Below, piece by piece: positions 21,100-32,200 of a DNA stretch of 64,000 nt; the first letter of the stretch is position 1, and each line of letters begins with the position of its first letter. Origin of the DNA: Tanypteryx hageni (Eukaryota; Arthropoda; Insecta; Odonata; Petaluridae). Location: the NCBI GenBank assembly GCA_028673005.1, contig CM054116.1:76830572-76894571 (forward strand). The letters run 5' to 3'. The notes beneath the pieces are model-generated. The model saw only the letters and a list, made by a program, of their open reading frames with translations, was not told the origin of the DNA and searched no databases. The translations under genes were made by a program, and so were the position numbers.

Positions 21100-22440
21100 T
21101 CACCGGTTTTGATAGCGTCTTTCTGAAGTAACCAATTACTTTTCTCGTCCATTCTGCTCCTGGGAGAGAACTCCTCCGATTCCGAAGTTACTAGCATCCG
21201 TATCGACGATAAATTCGCAGTCCCGACATGGGTAAGCCAGTATTGGTGCTGATATTAGAGCAATTTTTAGGTTATTGAAGGATTCCTGACATTCAGGGGT
21301 CCAGAGAAAAGTTGATTCCTTCTCGGTGAGTCGGTGCAATGGTCTCGCCATGTCCGCAAAACCCCCTACAAATTTTCTGTAATAGAAACACAAGCCCATG
21401 AAACTTCTTAACTGATGACAATCCGTTGGTACTGGCCAATCCTTAACAGCGTCGATCTTCTCGGGATCAGTTATGACTCCGTTCGATGATACCACATACC
21501 CCAAATATTTCACTTCTTCTTGGAAGAAACTACACTTCTTCGGATTGAGTTTCAGATTAGCGGCTCGAAGTTTCCTGAGTACCTCTTCCAAATTCTTTAA
21601 GTACTCTTTCGAATGTTTTCCCAAAAATTATCACATTGTCGAGATAGACTAGGCATATCTTCCAATTCAGTCCACGCAGAACGGTCTCCATAAGTCTCTC
21701 GAATATTGCAGACGCATTACATAGGCCAAAGGGCATCATGTTAAATTTGCCATAACCCATTTCCCATAGAGAACGCGGTTTTTTCTCTATCCTCCGGATG
21801 GATTTCGACCTGCCAGTAACCGCTCCTTAGATCCAGCGTCGAGAACCACTTGGCTCCTGCTAGAGTGTCCAGAGTATCATCGATCCTTGGCAGAGGCTAA
21901 CTATCCTTCTTGGTAATGTCGTTTAATCGCCGATAATCCACGCAAAATCTAGTGGACCCGTCCTTCTTAACGAGGACCACAGGGGACGTCCAGGGATTCT
22001 GCAATTGTTCGATTATCCCTTGCGTTTTCATGTCTAGTAGCATTTTTTCAACTTCATCCTGTTTGGCAAGAGGTACACGTCTCGGTGACTGCTTAATGGG
22101 AATGGCTTCACCCGTGTTGATTCGGTGTTGTACTAAGTTCGTCCTTCCATAATCATGGTCCGACAGCACGAATACATCCTGAAATTCGCACAATAAGGCT
22201 TCCAACTGACGAACTTCTTCCTCTCCCAGAGTTCCGCTCGTCTTATGTAAAAGGTCTTTCAATACGTCCGGACGGCACTTCTCTTTCGTCGCCGGCGATA
22301 ACCCTTCATCGATCTTGGTAACAATGGACACAGGTATGCAGCTGCCGACGATAGTCCCCTTGGAAATCTTTTGATCAAAGTCCTTCAGATTGGCGATACT
22401 TACCGGAACAGGTCGGGAGGCAGCTCTCACTAATGTTTTT
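21100..22440 (-). pseudogene. Gypsy reverse transcriptase / RNase H region, frameshifted
   Basis: Segment 22430-21897 carries the pre-RT linker and the start of RT, with HRINTGEAIPIKQSPRR, WTSPVVLVKKDGSTRFCVDY and RRLND. Segment 21760-21557 carries FNMMPFGLCNA and the active-site box YLDN, where YLDD/YIDD is expected. Segment 21624-21136 carries KCSFFQEEVKYLGYVVS, LRSFMGLCFYYRKFV and the start of RNase H with FIVDTDASNFGIGGVL. Three different frames are needed, so it is a pseudogene. RNase H and the following zinc-binding region toward 20975 are poorly preserved. Confidence 0.85.
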
Positions 22441-22835
22441 CACAAAAGCAAGCCCCTACAGCAGATGTCCTGATTTGGCGAATCTATTATTATTATGACG
22501 CCACCATTCCCATCGCCTCCTACGATGGCCGGTATAATTGATTCTGTCCTAGCGGATAGGATGATCTCCTCCATAATTCTTACTTCCACACACTTAAAGG
22601 AATTTTGACCACTCGGCGCTGCAATGACAATTTCTTCATTTCCGATCTTCAAGACGCGCGAATTAAGATCCAAGATCATTCAGTGAGTCTCCATGAAATC
22701 TAAACCCAGAATCACGTCGTCCTTTATGTCCGCCACCAGCACCCTGTGCTTCATACTCTTCTGTCCGAGGCAAATGTCGGCTGGCCACTGTGCGTTTCCC
22801 AGGTCGACAGAGGCTCGCGACTCTCATTTATTGTC
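22440..22835 (-). pseudogene. Gypsy protease region
   Basis: Between the gag zinc knuckle and RT. Translation in pieces gives LGLDFMETH, a stop, then MILDLNSRVLKIGNEEI, typical of the end of a retropepsin domain and its linker to RT in Gypsy elements. An aspartic active-site triad is not clearly visible. Frame breaks present. Confidence 0.55.
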
Positions 22836-22839
22836 CTGG

Positions 22840-23849
22840 AAGTTTTTGCACTGTGCCTTAACATGTCCTCTCTCTCCACAGTTCCAGCAACGAGGCCCCC
22901 TCAACTCTCGAGCTCCCTACTTCTTGTATTATCAGCCCGGGTCTTTCTTATCTCCTCGAGCAATTCCTTAAACATTTCTTCCGTCGTCATTTCTCGATTC
23001 TCACTTTCCTCAACATGTACCGCTCGAACTTTCGCGTGTCCTTTTGATGCGTGTTTGGCCGTTTCGAATTCCAAGGCGAGTGTTAAAGCGTCGACTAAGG
23101 ATTTAGGTCTTCCCAAGCGCAATGCCTGTTGCGTATCCACATTTTTCAGCCCGTCTGTAAAGATCTGTACTCCCAACTGCTCAGAAAATTTTTGCGGTGT
23201 CGTGGGATATATCAATCTTTTTAGACGGGCAATTTCAGCTTGAAACTCTTGCAAATTCTCTCCCACCTTTTAGCATTTATTCTTCAGCTGCACCTGATAA
23301 ACTTGTTGTAAATGTCGGTCGCCGTACCGCATTTGCAATAGCGGTACCAAAATGTTAAAATTCTGTTGCTGCCCCTCGGGGATGGTTTGCAGGATGTCCA
23401 GGGCATCTCCTCGCAACGCCACTGTTAATGACGCTGCCTTCTCCGCATCGCGGCATCGCTCCACCTATTGGTAGTGGCGGCTGCTTCGAACTGCCTAACG
23501 TACGCAGACCACGATCTAGTACCATCAAAGGTTGGTGGCGTCACCTTCATAGTCGCGCAGGAGCGTTCTTCTCGTCTGTCTCCCCCGCATCTTTTCAACT
23601 CCACGTACTTGTTCTCCAATTGCCTTACCTGGTCGATCAGGCTGCTTTCCACTTTTTTCTTTTCTTCATTTTCTTATTTATTTCTACCCTCTTAGCCCGC
23701 ATGCCTTTGACCAACGTTTCCATTTTCAGACCCTGCTCCTTAAATTCACGTTTCATTTCGTCCTGCCCTTGCTTCATTGCCTTCATCATACTAGTTATCA
23801 CATTCAGTTGTTCCTCCATCTCTGTTGCTCCACTCCTCGTAACCGGCAT
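22840..23849 (-). pseudogene. Gypsy gag with CCHC zinc knuckle
   Basis: Starts at the Met encoded at 23849-23847 (MPVTRSGATEMEEQL, with a Lys/Met-rich helical N-terminus). Later segments include PPTFDGTRSWSAYVRQFEAA (23652-23425 frame) and QEFQAEIARLKRLIYPTTP (23266-22901), typical of retrotransposon capsids. The CWNCGERGHVKAQC zinc knuckle (CX2CX4HX4C) lies at about 22852-22893. At least three frames and an internal stop near 23267 are needed. In the family Gag packages element RNA. Confidence 0.8.
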
Positions 23850-23914
23850 TTAAAGTCCGACACGAAGGGGAAAAAACCCGCCGAAGTTCCAGAGACTTCC
23901 GAGTCGCTACGTCG

Positions 23915-23932
23915 ATCCCACTTCTGACACCA
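23915..23932 (-). other. primer-binding site of the Gypsy element
   Basis: One base inside the 5' LTR the minus strand reads TGGTGTCAGAAGTGGGAT. The leading TGG complements the CCA end of a tRNA, as expected for a minus-strand primer site. I did not assign the tRNA. Confidence 0.7.
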
Positions 23933-23933
23933 A

Positions 23934-24401
23934 TGTCGCGTCTACCACGCGTAGGGATCTCTCGACTCAAAAAAAACTGGCACGTCAGAACTCCAAGCCG
24001 GAATCGGCGTTCATTAATTAGTAAAAAAACAAGGGAATGAAATAGCAAAAGGTAGGAAGAAAGACAACGGCCGACACTCCGAAATTCCTTTGCCCCGCTT
24101 CCGTCTCGCCGCGCTCTCTCTTTTTCATCTCTTTCGCACTCCTCGTGGCTCCCGCGTTGAGAGCCCCTTCTCGACGTTCGCTCTTCCTTTTTATCCTCCC
24201 GGTGAATCATCCGGAACGTTCTCGGTAGGTAGGCGGGAGTTCTTCCCGAAGGTTCTCGTTGGGTAGGAGGGGGTTCTTCCCGAAGATTCTCGGTGGACAG
24301 GCGGGGGTTGTTCCGGACGAACTGGACGGCCAGTCAAATGCATGAAACAGAGCGAGAGCTTCTCCCGAGCGACTGCGAGGCCGAAGATATGGCTCGTCAC
24401 A
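23934..24401 (-). repeat. full 5' LTR of the Gypsy element
   Basis: 468 bp, starting TGTGACGAGCC and ending GACGCGACA in element orientation, giving the usual TG...CA ends. It contains three related G/T-rich 30-odd bp repeats at about 24208-24320 (each with GGTTCTTCCCGAAG or a variant on the plus strand). It would have held the element's promoter and polyadenylation signals. Confidence 0.85.
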
Positions 24402-24405
24402 ATAT

Positions 24406-25065
24406 AGTTAGTACTTTTATATGAATAAACTCTTATAATATAATTATGATAACCTTTCTACTTGCATGGGCGTAAAAAGATGCAAAAGTGTCTAACAGCT
24501 CTTGAGTGATGTGGGGGTCTCTATATTTAACCTTTAATCTTTTTACAGTTGGGAGAATGGCAGTCAGAAGTAGAGAACTCAGTGGCAAACGTAAGAATGT
24601 TTGGTATATAAGTAGTAAGAGGTTTGATAGTATCTTTTGTTTCATTAATGAAAATACTGACATCCATTGGTGTTGCTTAAAATCAACGAAAATATATTGC
24701 CAGTTCAGAGTAATTCAGCTTTAGATACTAGTAGGAGTGAAACTGCTGATCACCAACGAGGTTTTCAGTAGCCTTTTCATAGGGAAAACAGTTTTCAGAA
24801 TAATCTTAAATGAATAAAGATAAAAAGTTTTTAAGACAAGTAAAAACTTACTATCAATAATAATTACGATAAATAAAAACTTACAATTAGTATCAGAAAT
24901 ATCCCTTCAAAAAACGTAGGAATGCTCGTATCAATACAAATCCACATTAAAATAAAGAGACTTCTATTATTATACCATGAATAATAACAATAGTTTGTTT
25001 AATCTCGTTGCTATGATGCTATCTTCCCACGCGATTTCAAAAACATGTATCGCAGAACCAGCCCA
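24406..25065. other. AT-rich non-coding DNA
   Basis: A 76-codon minus-strand frame at 24433-24663 has no recognisable domain, so no gene is called. Confidence 0.45.
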
Positions 25066-25067
25066 AC

Positions 25068-25195
25068 GATCTGGTGGCCGAGGTGACTAACAATAAATCA
25101 CTTGTTTTACGTGATGGTGAGGTGAGGTGGTTCGAATCCCGCAAGCAGCTCTGGATTTTTCTGAGATTAGACGGGGTCCAAAACATATATATTAT
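25068..25195 (+). mobile_element. tRNA-like (Ser/Leu type) SINE or tRNA pseudogene
   Basis: Box A-like TGGCCGAGGTGACTAA at about 25073-25088 and a good box B GGTTCGAATCC at about 25129-25139 are separated by an ATCAC/GTGAT stem and a GGTGAGGTGAGG stretch that could be a long variable arm. The following CTCTGGATTTTTCTGAG may be a SINE body. The acceptor arms do not pair convincingly, so it is not called a working tRNA. Confidence 0.4.
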
Positions 25196-25214
25196 GTATA
25201 TATAAAAAGCGCAG

Positions 25215-25682
25215 TTAATATACAAGTTCCCATTTGTTCACTCGTCTATGCTCAAGGCTAGTTCGCTAATAATCGTCTCCATGGCAACAATCCGATAAAA
25301 TGCGATTCAAAACACAAAAACTCCATGTTTTAGTAGAAATTCAAGAAAATACGATCAATTATCAAAATTCGGTGATAAGAATAAGAATTAACATTCTTTT
25401 CCCCTTAGAACAGTATAAACCTCGCTCCGATATCACAATTTAAAGATATTTTAATATATTAAAGAAAACATCTCTGCACGATGGATTTGAGATTTCCTAT
25501 GTAAAACAAATAGGGAAAATACGTTCCTGGAATCGAACCCGGGACTTTAATCTTCGCCAAATAAAATATAGCCCCAAGGAAAATCGGTCCATTGGTGAAG
25601 AAGTTGTTAGTAGGGGGGACACACACACCCATACACAGACAGGGCCATTTCATAAGGCTATGTTTCCTTTGGAAACCAGCCT
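25215..25682 (-). mobile_element. hairpin-start repeat family (copy 1, diverged)
   Basis: Minus-strand copy of the family best seen at 50744-51440. Shared words include TGCACGATGGATTTGAGATT, GTTCCTGGAATCGAACCCGG, GACTTTAATCTTCGC and CTCGCTCCGATAT. Its start is a degraded AGCCTA-type hairpin at about 25654-25682. Non-coding and more diverged than the other copies. Confidence 0.65.
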
Positions 25683-26021
25683 AAAAACAGTTTTCTATCC
25701 GTGCTCGCTGTACCTGTCCTGGCGATAACTGAAGCTCGACTGGAATTATGTGTGTGACTCGTTCTTGCGCTGGTTATCTCCTTGTCTCCTTTAAAAAATT
25801 TGTGTTCTCGTGATACATTTATCATCTCCAGTTCGAAGGAAGGAAAGAAGGATATCGCGGATCGTCTTTTCGACATACGGAGGTAGGCACCGTCTAAATT
25901 GTGTCATCCGTCTGGGAGGTTAATGACGTACATTCGGGGCAAATTTTTCGAAAGGATTTTATTACCGCTACCTTATGATTGCTGAATCATTAGTTTTGAC
26001 GGATTTATTTTATTAGCCAGG
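25683..26021. other. unassigned non-coding DNA
   Basis: No gene, repeat or RNA recognised. Confidence 0.45.
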
Positions 26022-26346
26022 GATGGCCAAACTTACCCTCGGTGCCGCCTACAGAAGTTCGAGAGCCGCATGACACATTCTGTCCTCATAAATTTACGAA
26101 CGGTTAAACAGAACCAGTATCCGAAGCAGTTCAGATATACTAATGCATGTCCCTTAGGCATCACCAACACGTCTCGTCATCCTACGTCAGTGTTCTGTAG
26201 TGAAAAACGACACGCCTTTGGACGGAAATTTAAAATAGTCGCGGTTTAGCCACCACTGTTATAAGCAAATGTATGAATAGCTTCTTTATTCTCTTTTGTT
26301 AAATAGTGCGACACCCGGGAGGATAGGCCAAGTTTGCCAGGGTTGA
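26022..26346. mobile_element. hAT-type non-autonomous element
   Basis: Left end CAGGGATGGCCAAACTTACC; right end carries AGGCCAAGTTTGCCAGGG, giving an imperfect inverted repeat around GGCCAAACTT. GAGAGCCGCATGACACA lies inside, as in related copies. No clear target-site duplication and no coding capacity. Confidence 0.45.
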
Positions 26347-27230
26347 AACGTAATCTATGACGCTCGCTTTTAGATTTGCTGACTGATTAATAAGATTCAA
26401 TATGCATTTTATTTTTATAAAGCGTTCGGATTTAGTAATTCTCGTTAAGTGAGAAAATATTAAATTATCCCAAGCTGATGGAAATCATGTTGTAAGTTTC
26501 TTAATGAGTCACGTCCTGTCAAATCGAAATTTTGATTAATTTAAAACGAGTTTTACTTAAATTCATTGTACATACGTAAGCGGAATAAGTGAATGAGCCT
26601 GTCTTGACACTATTCGTCACATTCCATTCGTTCGACCGCCAACACTGTCCGTGACACCTAGTACATATTCGTGCCGCTCCATGTCGTTCACCGTCCAAAG
26701 GCCGCAATCTCGCGTTAAGATAACTGAATGCGGAGTGCGAGAATGATTTTCTTAGTTGGAGGAAAAGGAAGTAGCTAGAATCTTTCGTTTTGAGCGAAGA
26801 AAATATGCAAACATCTCTGGATAGTTAACGGAGTTGCGGTGCGTGCTCATCCGTCTTCGCACGACTTTTGTCTTCAATCACAGTTCATAAATAAGTACAT
26901 CCTTTTGCCCACATGTTTTAAGATAGTCATAAAAATAAAACTTAAGCTATATATTTTTTATTTATTGTTTATTTATGGTTTATTTAATCGCTACAATTAC
27001 TCGTAATAATTATATCAGTATGGCGGTTCTGTAAATCCCTCAACTCCTGGGTATATTGAGTTGCATTCGCTATTTGGGATGCATTTTTTTAATTCTCGAT
27101 TTTTTCAGTGTGAGAATATTTTCGAGTTCGTTTTAAATAGAGGAGTTTGTTTCGTTTTCGCTACTCGATCTTAACAGCTTGGTGTCGAGGGACTTCTGTG
27201 ATGCCCCGTACATACAGAAAGTACCTATAG
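26347..27230. other. AT-rich non-coding DNA
   Basis: No gene or repeat recognised. Confidence 0.5.
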
Positions 27231-27490
27231 CAAAGGGTGGAGGGGAGAGAGGGAGAGTCTCGATTTGAATTTCCTCGGCAGAAAGAGAGAGAAAGATAGC
27301 GAAAGAGAGAGAGGCAGAAAGAGAAACAGCCTCCGTCTCTCTCTTTCTCTATCCCTCGAGTGCTTTATCTCGTCTCCAACTTCGTATCCGTGGAGGTAGG
27401 TCGTGCGCGACGAGACCTGTCCCTCAGATAAAAAATAAAAGGCGTACAAAAAAAGGATAGAAGGAGCCGTAAGAGAGAGACTCTGTGGAG
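27231..27490. repeat. GA-rich block, then CT, then mixed purine-rich DNA
   Basis: GA-rich at about 27238-27330 followed by a CT run at 27331-27352, so the two can partly pair. A 173-codon minus-strand frame over this region is Ser/Leu/Arg low-complexity and is not called a gene. Confidence 0.55.
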
Positions 27491-27703
27491 CATTTCCTCC
27501 TTTTTCGACTTTTTTTTCTATGGGGGCTCTCCTCCTACCGAAATTTTTTTTCCTTTCTTCCTCTCCCGCACTCGCGAGACAAATATTTGAGGCGACTGTT
27601 TCTGTTGCGTCCGTGTTTTGGATGTGTCCAGATAAGGCAAAATGTGAAAATGATGTTCGGGGAGTTTTTGAGCGACGGGAGGGAGTTTTTTTTCGCCCCA
27701 AGT

Positions 27704-27722
27704 CGGCGCTGTCGCAGCGCCG
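27704..27722. other. perfect 8 bp GC-rich hairpin
   Basis: CGGCGCTGTCGCAGCGCCG is an 8+3+8 perfect inverted repeat within a CpG-rich patch (27660-27790). Without downstream T-runs or a gene its role is unknown. Confidence 0.6.
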
Positions 27723-27849
27723 TCGCGCGGGATTTTCGACGCTCATTTATTCGCATCGTAGGAAAGCAAACTGCGAGCAGTTCGATTGAATTTCGGCGGC
27801 GCGATCTTGTGACTCGAGCGTGTTTGTTCACGACGGGTGTTAGCTAATC

Positions 27850-28910
27850 CGTTGCTAATTTCGAAAAATCGAACGTTTTTAGTTCCAATCTTCCATAACT
27901 CGAAGTTTTACGAATCGATTTTTTTTTGTCTTCCAAATAGCTAAAATTATTAGGTCCAACTTCTTATGTCTAAAATTGTTATCTATACGAATATAGGACC
28001 TCTGGAACCCACGATTTAATTTTTGATTCCTCGCCTTCAAAGGTTTTATCTTCTGACGCGAAAGATTAAAAAAATACATATTTTCTAAAGGTTATCGAAG
28101 CTTTCGGATTTTTTTTTCCAATTCCATCAAATTTGTTTACGCTATTATAGCACGAGAATTCTGGGTTGATTGTTTGCTTGTACGTAAATCGGGTTCTGGA
28201 TACATATTTCTCGTCATAAAGACGCAAATTGTCGCGGATATGATCAGCAGCCAAGGCCTATCTCTCTCTCTCTCTCTCTCTACTTTAGTTAACCTTCTGC
28301 ATCCGATAGTCTGAAAAATCCTTTCCATTTTTATCTAATGCGATGTTGGATCTCAGTTACTTACTGAACCTATACGAGAATTACGGAACTCCTAGGCCGA
28401 CTGTAGAATAATGGGAAAATTCATCAAGATCTGAGCAGCACGAGTAAATGGTCTTTGCTCAGCATTCACCCAGCGCGTGTTTCATATACGTATTATTTAG
28501 AATATCCGCTTACAGATTCAAACGCCCGAGAAAATCTAGTCCCATCTAAACCCAGGTAATTTAAACGCTGAATTCTTTACATCATAAGGAGAAAATAAAG
28601 TCAGACTTAATGCGTTCGCTTGGGCGAGGAGAAATATTTTCATAGAGTGGATTTATAACTGAAACTGATCGAAAATTTCCCTCCAAATGACAAGATTGAA
28701 TCATGTTATTATATTAGGATAAAATATGCATGGGGTAGTCATTTCGGTATATTTGATACTGATTCCGAGTGTAGTGATCGAAAACCTTGTCAGTGGTTCC
28801 CTTGTTGCTCAGTAGCCTTGTTTATTACTCTGTCGATTTTCATATGTATCTTATTTTTGGCCAAAGAGCCCCCACTGTCCAGTCTGTGTTGCCTATCTCT
28901 CCTCATTTTT
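27850..28910. other. AT-rich non-coding DNA with a (CT)n run
   Basis: A CT run lies at 28260-28281. The rest holds nothing recognisable. Confidence 0.5.
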
Positions 28911-29936
28911 AGCCTACTTTCCAGAATGGAAATAGGCTTACAGTTTCGTCGTTGTGTCTGTCTGTCCCCCTATTAACTTTTGAACCAATATACCGATTTT
29001 CATGACACTTGGTGGAAATCTGTTGCTACTGGGGCCGAGCACCCGAGGATAGTTTTTGTTGCGAAGATTGATAGTCCCGGATTTGATTCCTGGAGCTATC
29101 CTTCCCGTTTGATTTACATGGGAAATCTGAAATCCATCGTGCAAGATAATTTTCTCTTTCACATTAAAAAGAATTTTAATATCGGAGCGGGATTTGTACT
29201 GTTTTCTGAGGAAAAGAATGGAGATTTTATTTTTTATCGTAGAATTTTGCTTATCGATAGCATTTCATTGAATTTCGCGTAAATACTGACATTTTTGCAG
29301 TTTTTATCGCCCATTACGAGAGTGTTGCCATTGCAACGACTATTGTTGGATTCGATATAGTCTAATTAATAGGGTTGCCAGCATACGGCCCGCGGGCCGC
29401 ATGTGGTCCCCGAGAGATTTCATGCGGCCCGCAAAGCTATGATGAAAAAGTGGTCAGTAAAATTTAATAATGACAATTTCATATTTTTCAGTAATATTTT
29501 GGTTCCAAAACCTCTTCTGATGAAGACAACGCTAATTAATCATTTACACTAGATTTGAACTCATTTGAGACCATAAAAATCTCTCGATAACTTCTTATGT
29601 AAACGCTCACCCAGCCCGCCGAAGCTCCCGTGACCTCCAATGCGGCCCTTCGAAGCATTCATAACTACGAATGTGGCCCGCCAAGCGAAAAAGCTTGCCG
29701 ACCCCTTGTCTAGTACATAAACGTGTTATTTTTGCCACGCACATACGTGCGATCCATTTAATTTTCCGGTCGAATGTATTAGTAGTATTTTATAACGCTG
29801 AATTATGAGCATCGGGAACCAAAACAGCAACTCATCCGCGGTGATTTTAAAGCTATTAAAGTCAATATAAGTATTAAATAAATAATTATGTGGAAAATAG
29901 GCATCATAAGTTCCGTTTAGATCATCTTGTTAATCT
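28911..29936 (+). mobile_element. hairpin-start repeat family (copy 2), split by a hAT-type insertion
   Basis: It begins AGCCTACTTTCCAGAATGG and TAGGCT, forming the family hairpin, and ends GTTCCGTTTAGATCATCTTG like the copies at 43.1 and 51.4 kb. Two segments (28911-29368 and 29709-29936) are collinear with 50744-51440, with the hAT-type element lying between them. Non-coding. Confidence 0.8.
29369..29708. mobile_element. hAT-type non-autonomous element nested in a repeat
   Basis: Left end AGGGTTGCCAGCATACGGCC; right end AAGCTTGCCGACCCCTTG; rich in CGGCCCGC words (for example GGCCCGCGGGCCGCATG at about 29387-29403). Flanks TCTAATTA (29361-29368) and TCTAGTAC (29709-29716) are a decayed 8 bp target duplication; the uninterrupted paralogue at 51.2 kb has TCTAACAC at the same point, which fits an insertion there. 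Confidence 0.75.
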
Positions 29937-30447
29937 ATCGCTTCCCGGTTTACTTTCTTTCTTTGTTTCTTTCCCCCTTTCTATCTGTCTTTTCCCCCAC
30001 TTTCCTTTCTCTCTTTCCTTCACGTCTTATCCTGCGGTTACGTTTCTCGGGCCAGACTTCTTATCTCTCCTCCACTCGCTCCCTCCCTCACTTGGCCTCC
30101 AAGGGCCTTCACCTACCTCCCATATCCCACACACTCGCTATCACTCCTGATGTACACCTCCAGTTCGACGGATATGGGACAGAAGAAACATAAAATGAAC
30201 GTCAAAGTACATATTTTTTCCATAGCGCTAACGGCGACAGATTATAAAAATTTCTCATTTCATTTAACTTGTTTTATAGCAACTCCCGTGCGTTTTATGA
30301 TTTCGTAATTTTTATTGCCAGAAAAATATCTCGACGTTTATGCTAAAACGGTACTTTGCTAGTTATCTAATTCAAAGCAGTAGTATTTTAGGGAATATTT
30401 TTAGTTGCAAGCGCCATGAATCGGAAAAACTCTTAAGAGCTATGGGA
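29937..30447. other. CT-rich block then unassigned DNA
   Basis: Pyrimidine-rich at 29945-30140. Open frames there are low-complexity. Nothing else recognised. Confidence 0.5.
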
Positions 30448-30912
30448 CAGGGATGGGCGCATTGGTGGGCCGCATTGGTGGCAGTGAATCCTTCAGTGGG
30501 CCGCATGGGAAATTGCCAATGCTTCGGAGTACTGGATTAAACTAACATCGGAAGTTACCTAGAGATTCTTAGACACTACATGAGTGAAAATCAAGTTAAA
30601 ATTATTTTTTTAAGGTTAAAATTTAAGTATTAAAAATCATAACGGAATTCGATCTTAGAGATACATTTAACAAAAGATAAAAAAAAACAGCATTGAAAAG
30701 GCCTTATTTACATTGAGAAATATTTAATAAGGGATCCCAATTTAACGCTAGATATTTTAACAGATTTTTTCAGATAAAAAGTAAATTTTAGTTAATTTAG
30801 TTAATTTAAAAAATGATAAAGGTTTTGAAAACTATGAAATACTGGCAGTAGGCCACATAAAATTGCTTAGTGGACCACATCGGGCCCGCGGGCCGCATGT
30901 TGTGTGCCCTTG
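30448..30912. mobile_element. hAT-type non-autonomous element
   Basis: Left end CAGGGATGGGCGCATTGG, right end GTGTGCCCTTG, with GGGCCGCAT words near both ends and GGGCCCGCGGGCCGCATG at about 30882-30899. Flanks CTATGGGA (30440-30447) and CTATAGAA (30913-30920) match at 6 of 8 positions, a decayed 8 bp target duplication. No coding capacity. Confidence 0.65.
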
Positions 30913-31366
30913 CTATAGAAGAAATGAGCTGTTTCTTGATCAAATCATATTTCCCAACTGGTACTAAATGGATATTCTGCGGCCTTGAGTATTTCGTCGT
31001 TTTTCGATTATGCGAAGCAGGTAAAAAGTTTATCTCTCGCGCAGCGTTTCAAAACGTTTCGTTGTTCCTTTCCCAGCGGTCCATTTTTCGCGACCGCGAT
31101 AGACCGTCGGAATATCAATCTTTCCGGATGCGAAAGATAGCACATGTTTTTGACGCGAAAATGAAAAGAAAGACCACGACGGCGCATAACGTATAATTTC
31201 TCTGAGAGAGAAGGCGGAGAATTTATCTGGGAAAACCGTTTTAAGGAAATCTGTTTAATCGAGGATTTCCGAGAATCGTGGTGAGGTCTCTTGGTAACAG
31301 GGATCTCTATCTACGTCTCCCTCCATCCTTCTCTCTCCCGTTTTTACCCTTTCCTCTCCTCTATAT
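30913..31366. other. unassigned unique DNA
   Basis: No gene recognised; a 108-codon frame crossing into this region starts inside the hAT-type element and has no domain. Confidence 0.45.
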
Positions 31367-31404
31367 ATATATATATGTGTGTTTTTGCGCATGTTTGTAT
31401 GTGC

Positions 31405-31457
<53 letters not shown>
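31367..31457. repeat. (TA)n microsatellite
   Basis: Short TA run at 31362-31376, then a long TA run at about 31408-31452. It lies 40 bp outside the palindromic element. Confidence 0.9.
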
Positions 31458-31460
<3 letters not shown>

Positions 31461-31493
31461 CTCTTCTTACAGAGGAGGAACATATATGATATA

Positions 31494-32124
31494 CAAGTAG
31501 CTGGTGCTTGCAGAATGCAAGCATTTCATCTCACCCTGACAAACATTAATTTTTCAGAGAGATATTTTTTTAATTCAAAAGATTTCGTCTGCACCAATTT
31601 TAGTTCTTTCCTTATGGAAAAATATTTTATTAAAACAATACCTACAATTTGCAATTTTATCAATATTATTATTTTTTCATTGTGATGCACTAATGCCACA
31701 CCTTTCTGCCAAATTTTAACGTTTTAGCTCAAATGATATTTATCTAATTGTTTAAATTTTGAAAAATTTATAACGGCCGCAATAACAATTGTAAGGAAAT
31801 ATTCAAATGTTTATTTGTGCATTTGCACTAACCTCTAAATAATTTTGAAATTTCAGTTCCCTAGCTCGCCTCATAGTACCTAAACATTTACCTCTTTTTT
31901 TAAACTTCACGAATTTTTAATAGCCAAACAAATTAAAATATCAAAAGTTCTATAATCCCTATTTCGTTTTTTTACAAATTATACCTATAAAAAATTTCAG
32001 CTTCGTAGCACATACGGAAATACACAAATCTTCAAAATTTGTTTAAAAAATTGCGAATTTTTATCGGCCACATTGTAGAACTTATTCAAAATTTACTTTT
32101 TTTCTATATATAATTTGCTACAAA

Positions 32125-32200
<76 letters not shown>

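Larger units (their letters stand above)
20139..24405 (-). mobile_element. Ty3/Gypsy LTR retrotransposon, decayed
   Basis: Minus-strand order: 5' LTR (23934-24401), primer-binding site, gag with a zinc knuckle, protease region, reverse transcriptase, RNase H region, integrase core, truncated 3' LTR (20143-20308). A possible 4 bp ATAT target duplication flanks it (20139-20142 and 24402-24405), though in AT-rich DNA this is weak. Multiple frameshifts and stops, a changed RT catalytic residue and a deletion across the integrase/3' LTR junction make it inactive. No envelope-like ORF is seen. Confidence 0.9.

Noticed and set aside
22693..23853. Plus-strand open frames over the Gypsy gag
   Set aside because: Antisense shadows of the gag region.
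20143..24401. Integrated endogenous virus rather than a retrotransposon
   Set aside because: Only gag, protease, RT/RNase H and integrase regions are visible between the LTRs; there is no envelope-like ORF, so it is a plain Ty3/Gypsy element.
25068..25140. Functional tRNA gene
   Set aside because: Box A and B words are present, but the acceptor arms do not pair and a SINE-like tail follows.
31255..31685. Open frames on both strands with repeated Tyr-Ile
   Set aside because: Translation of the (TA)n microsatellite.
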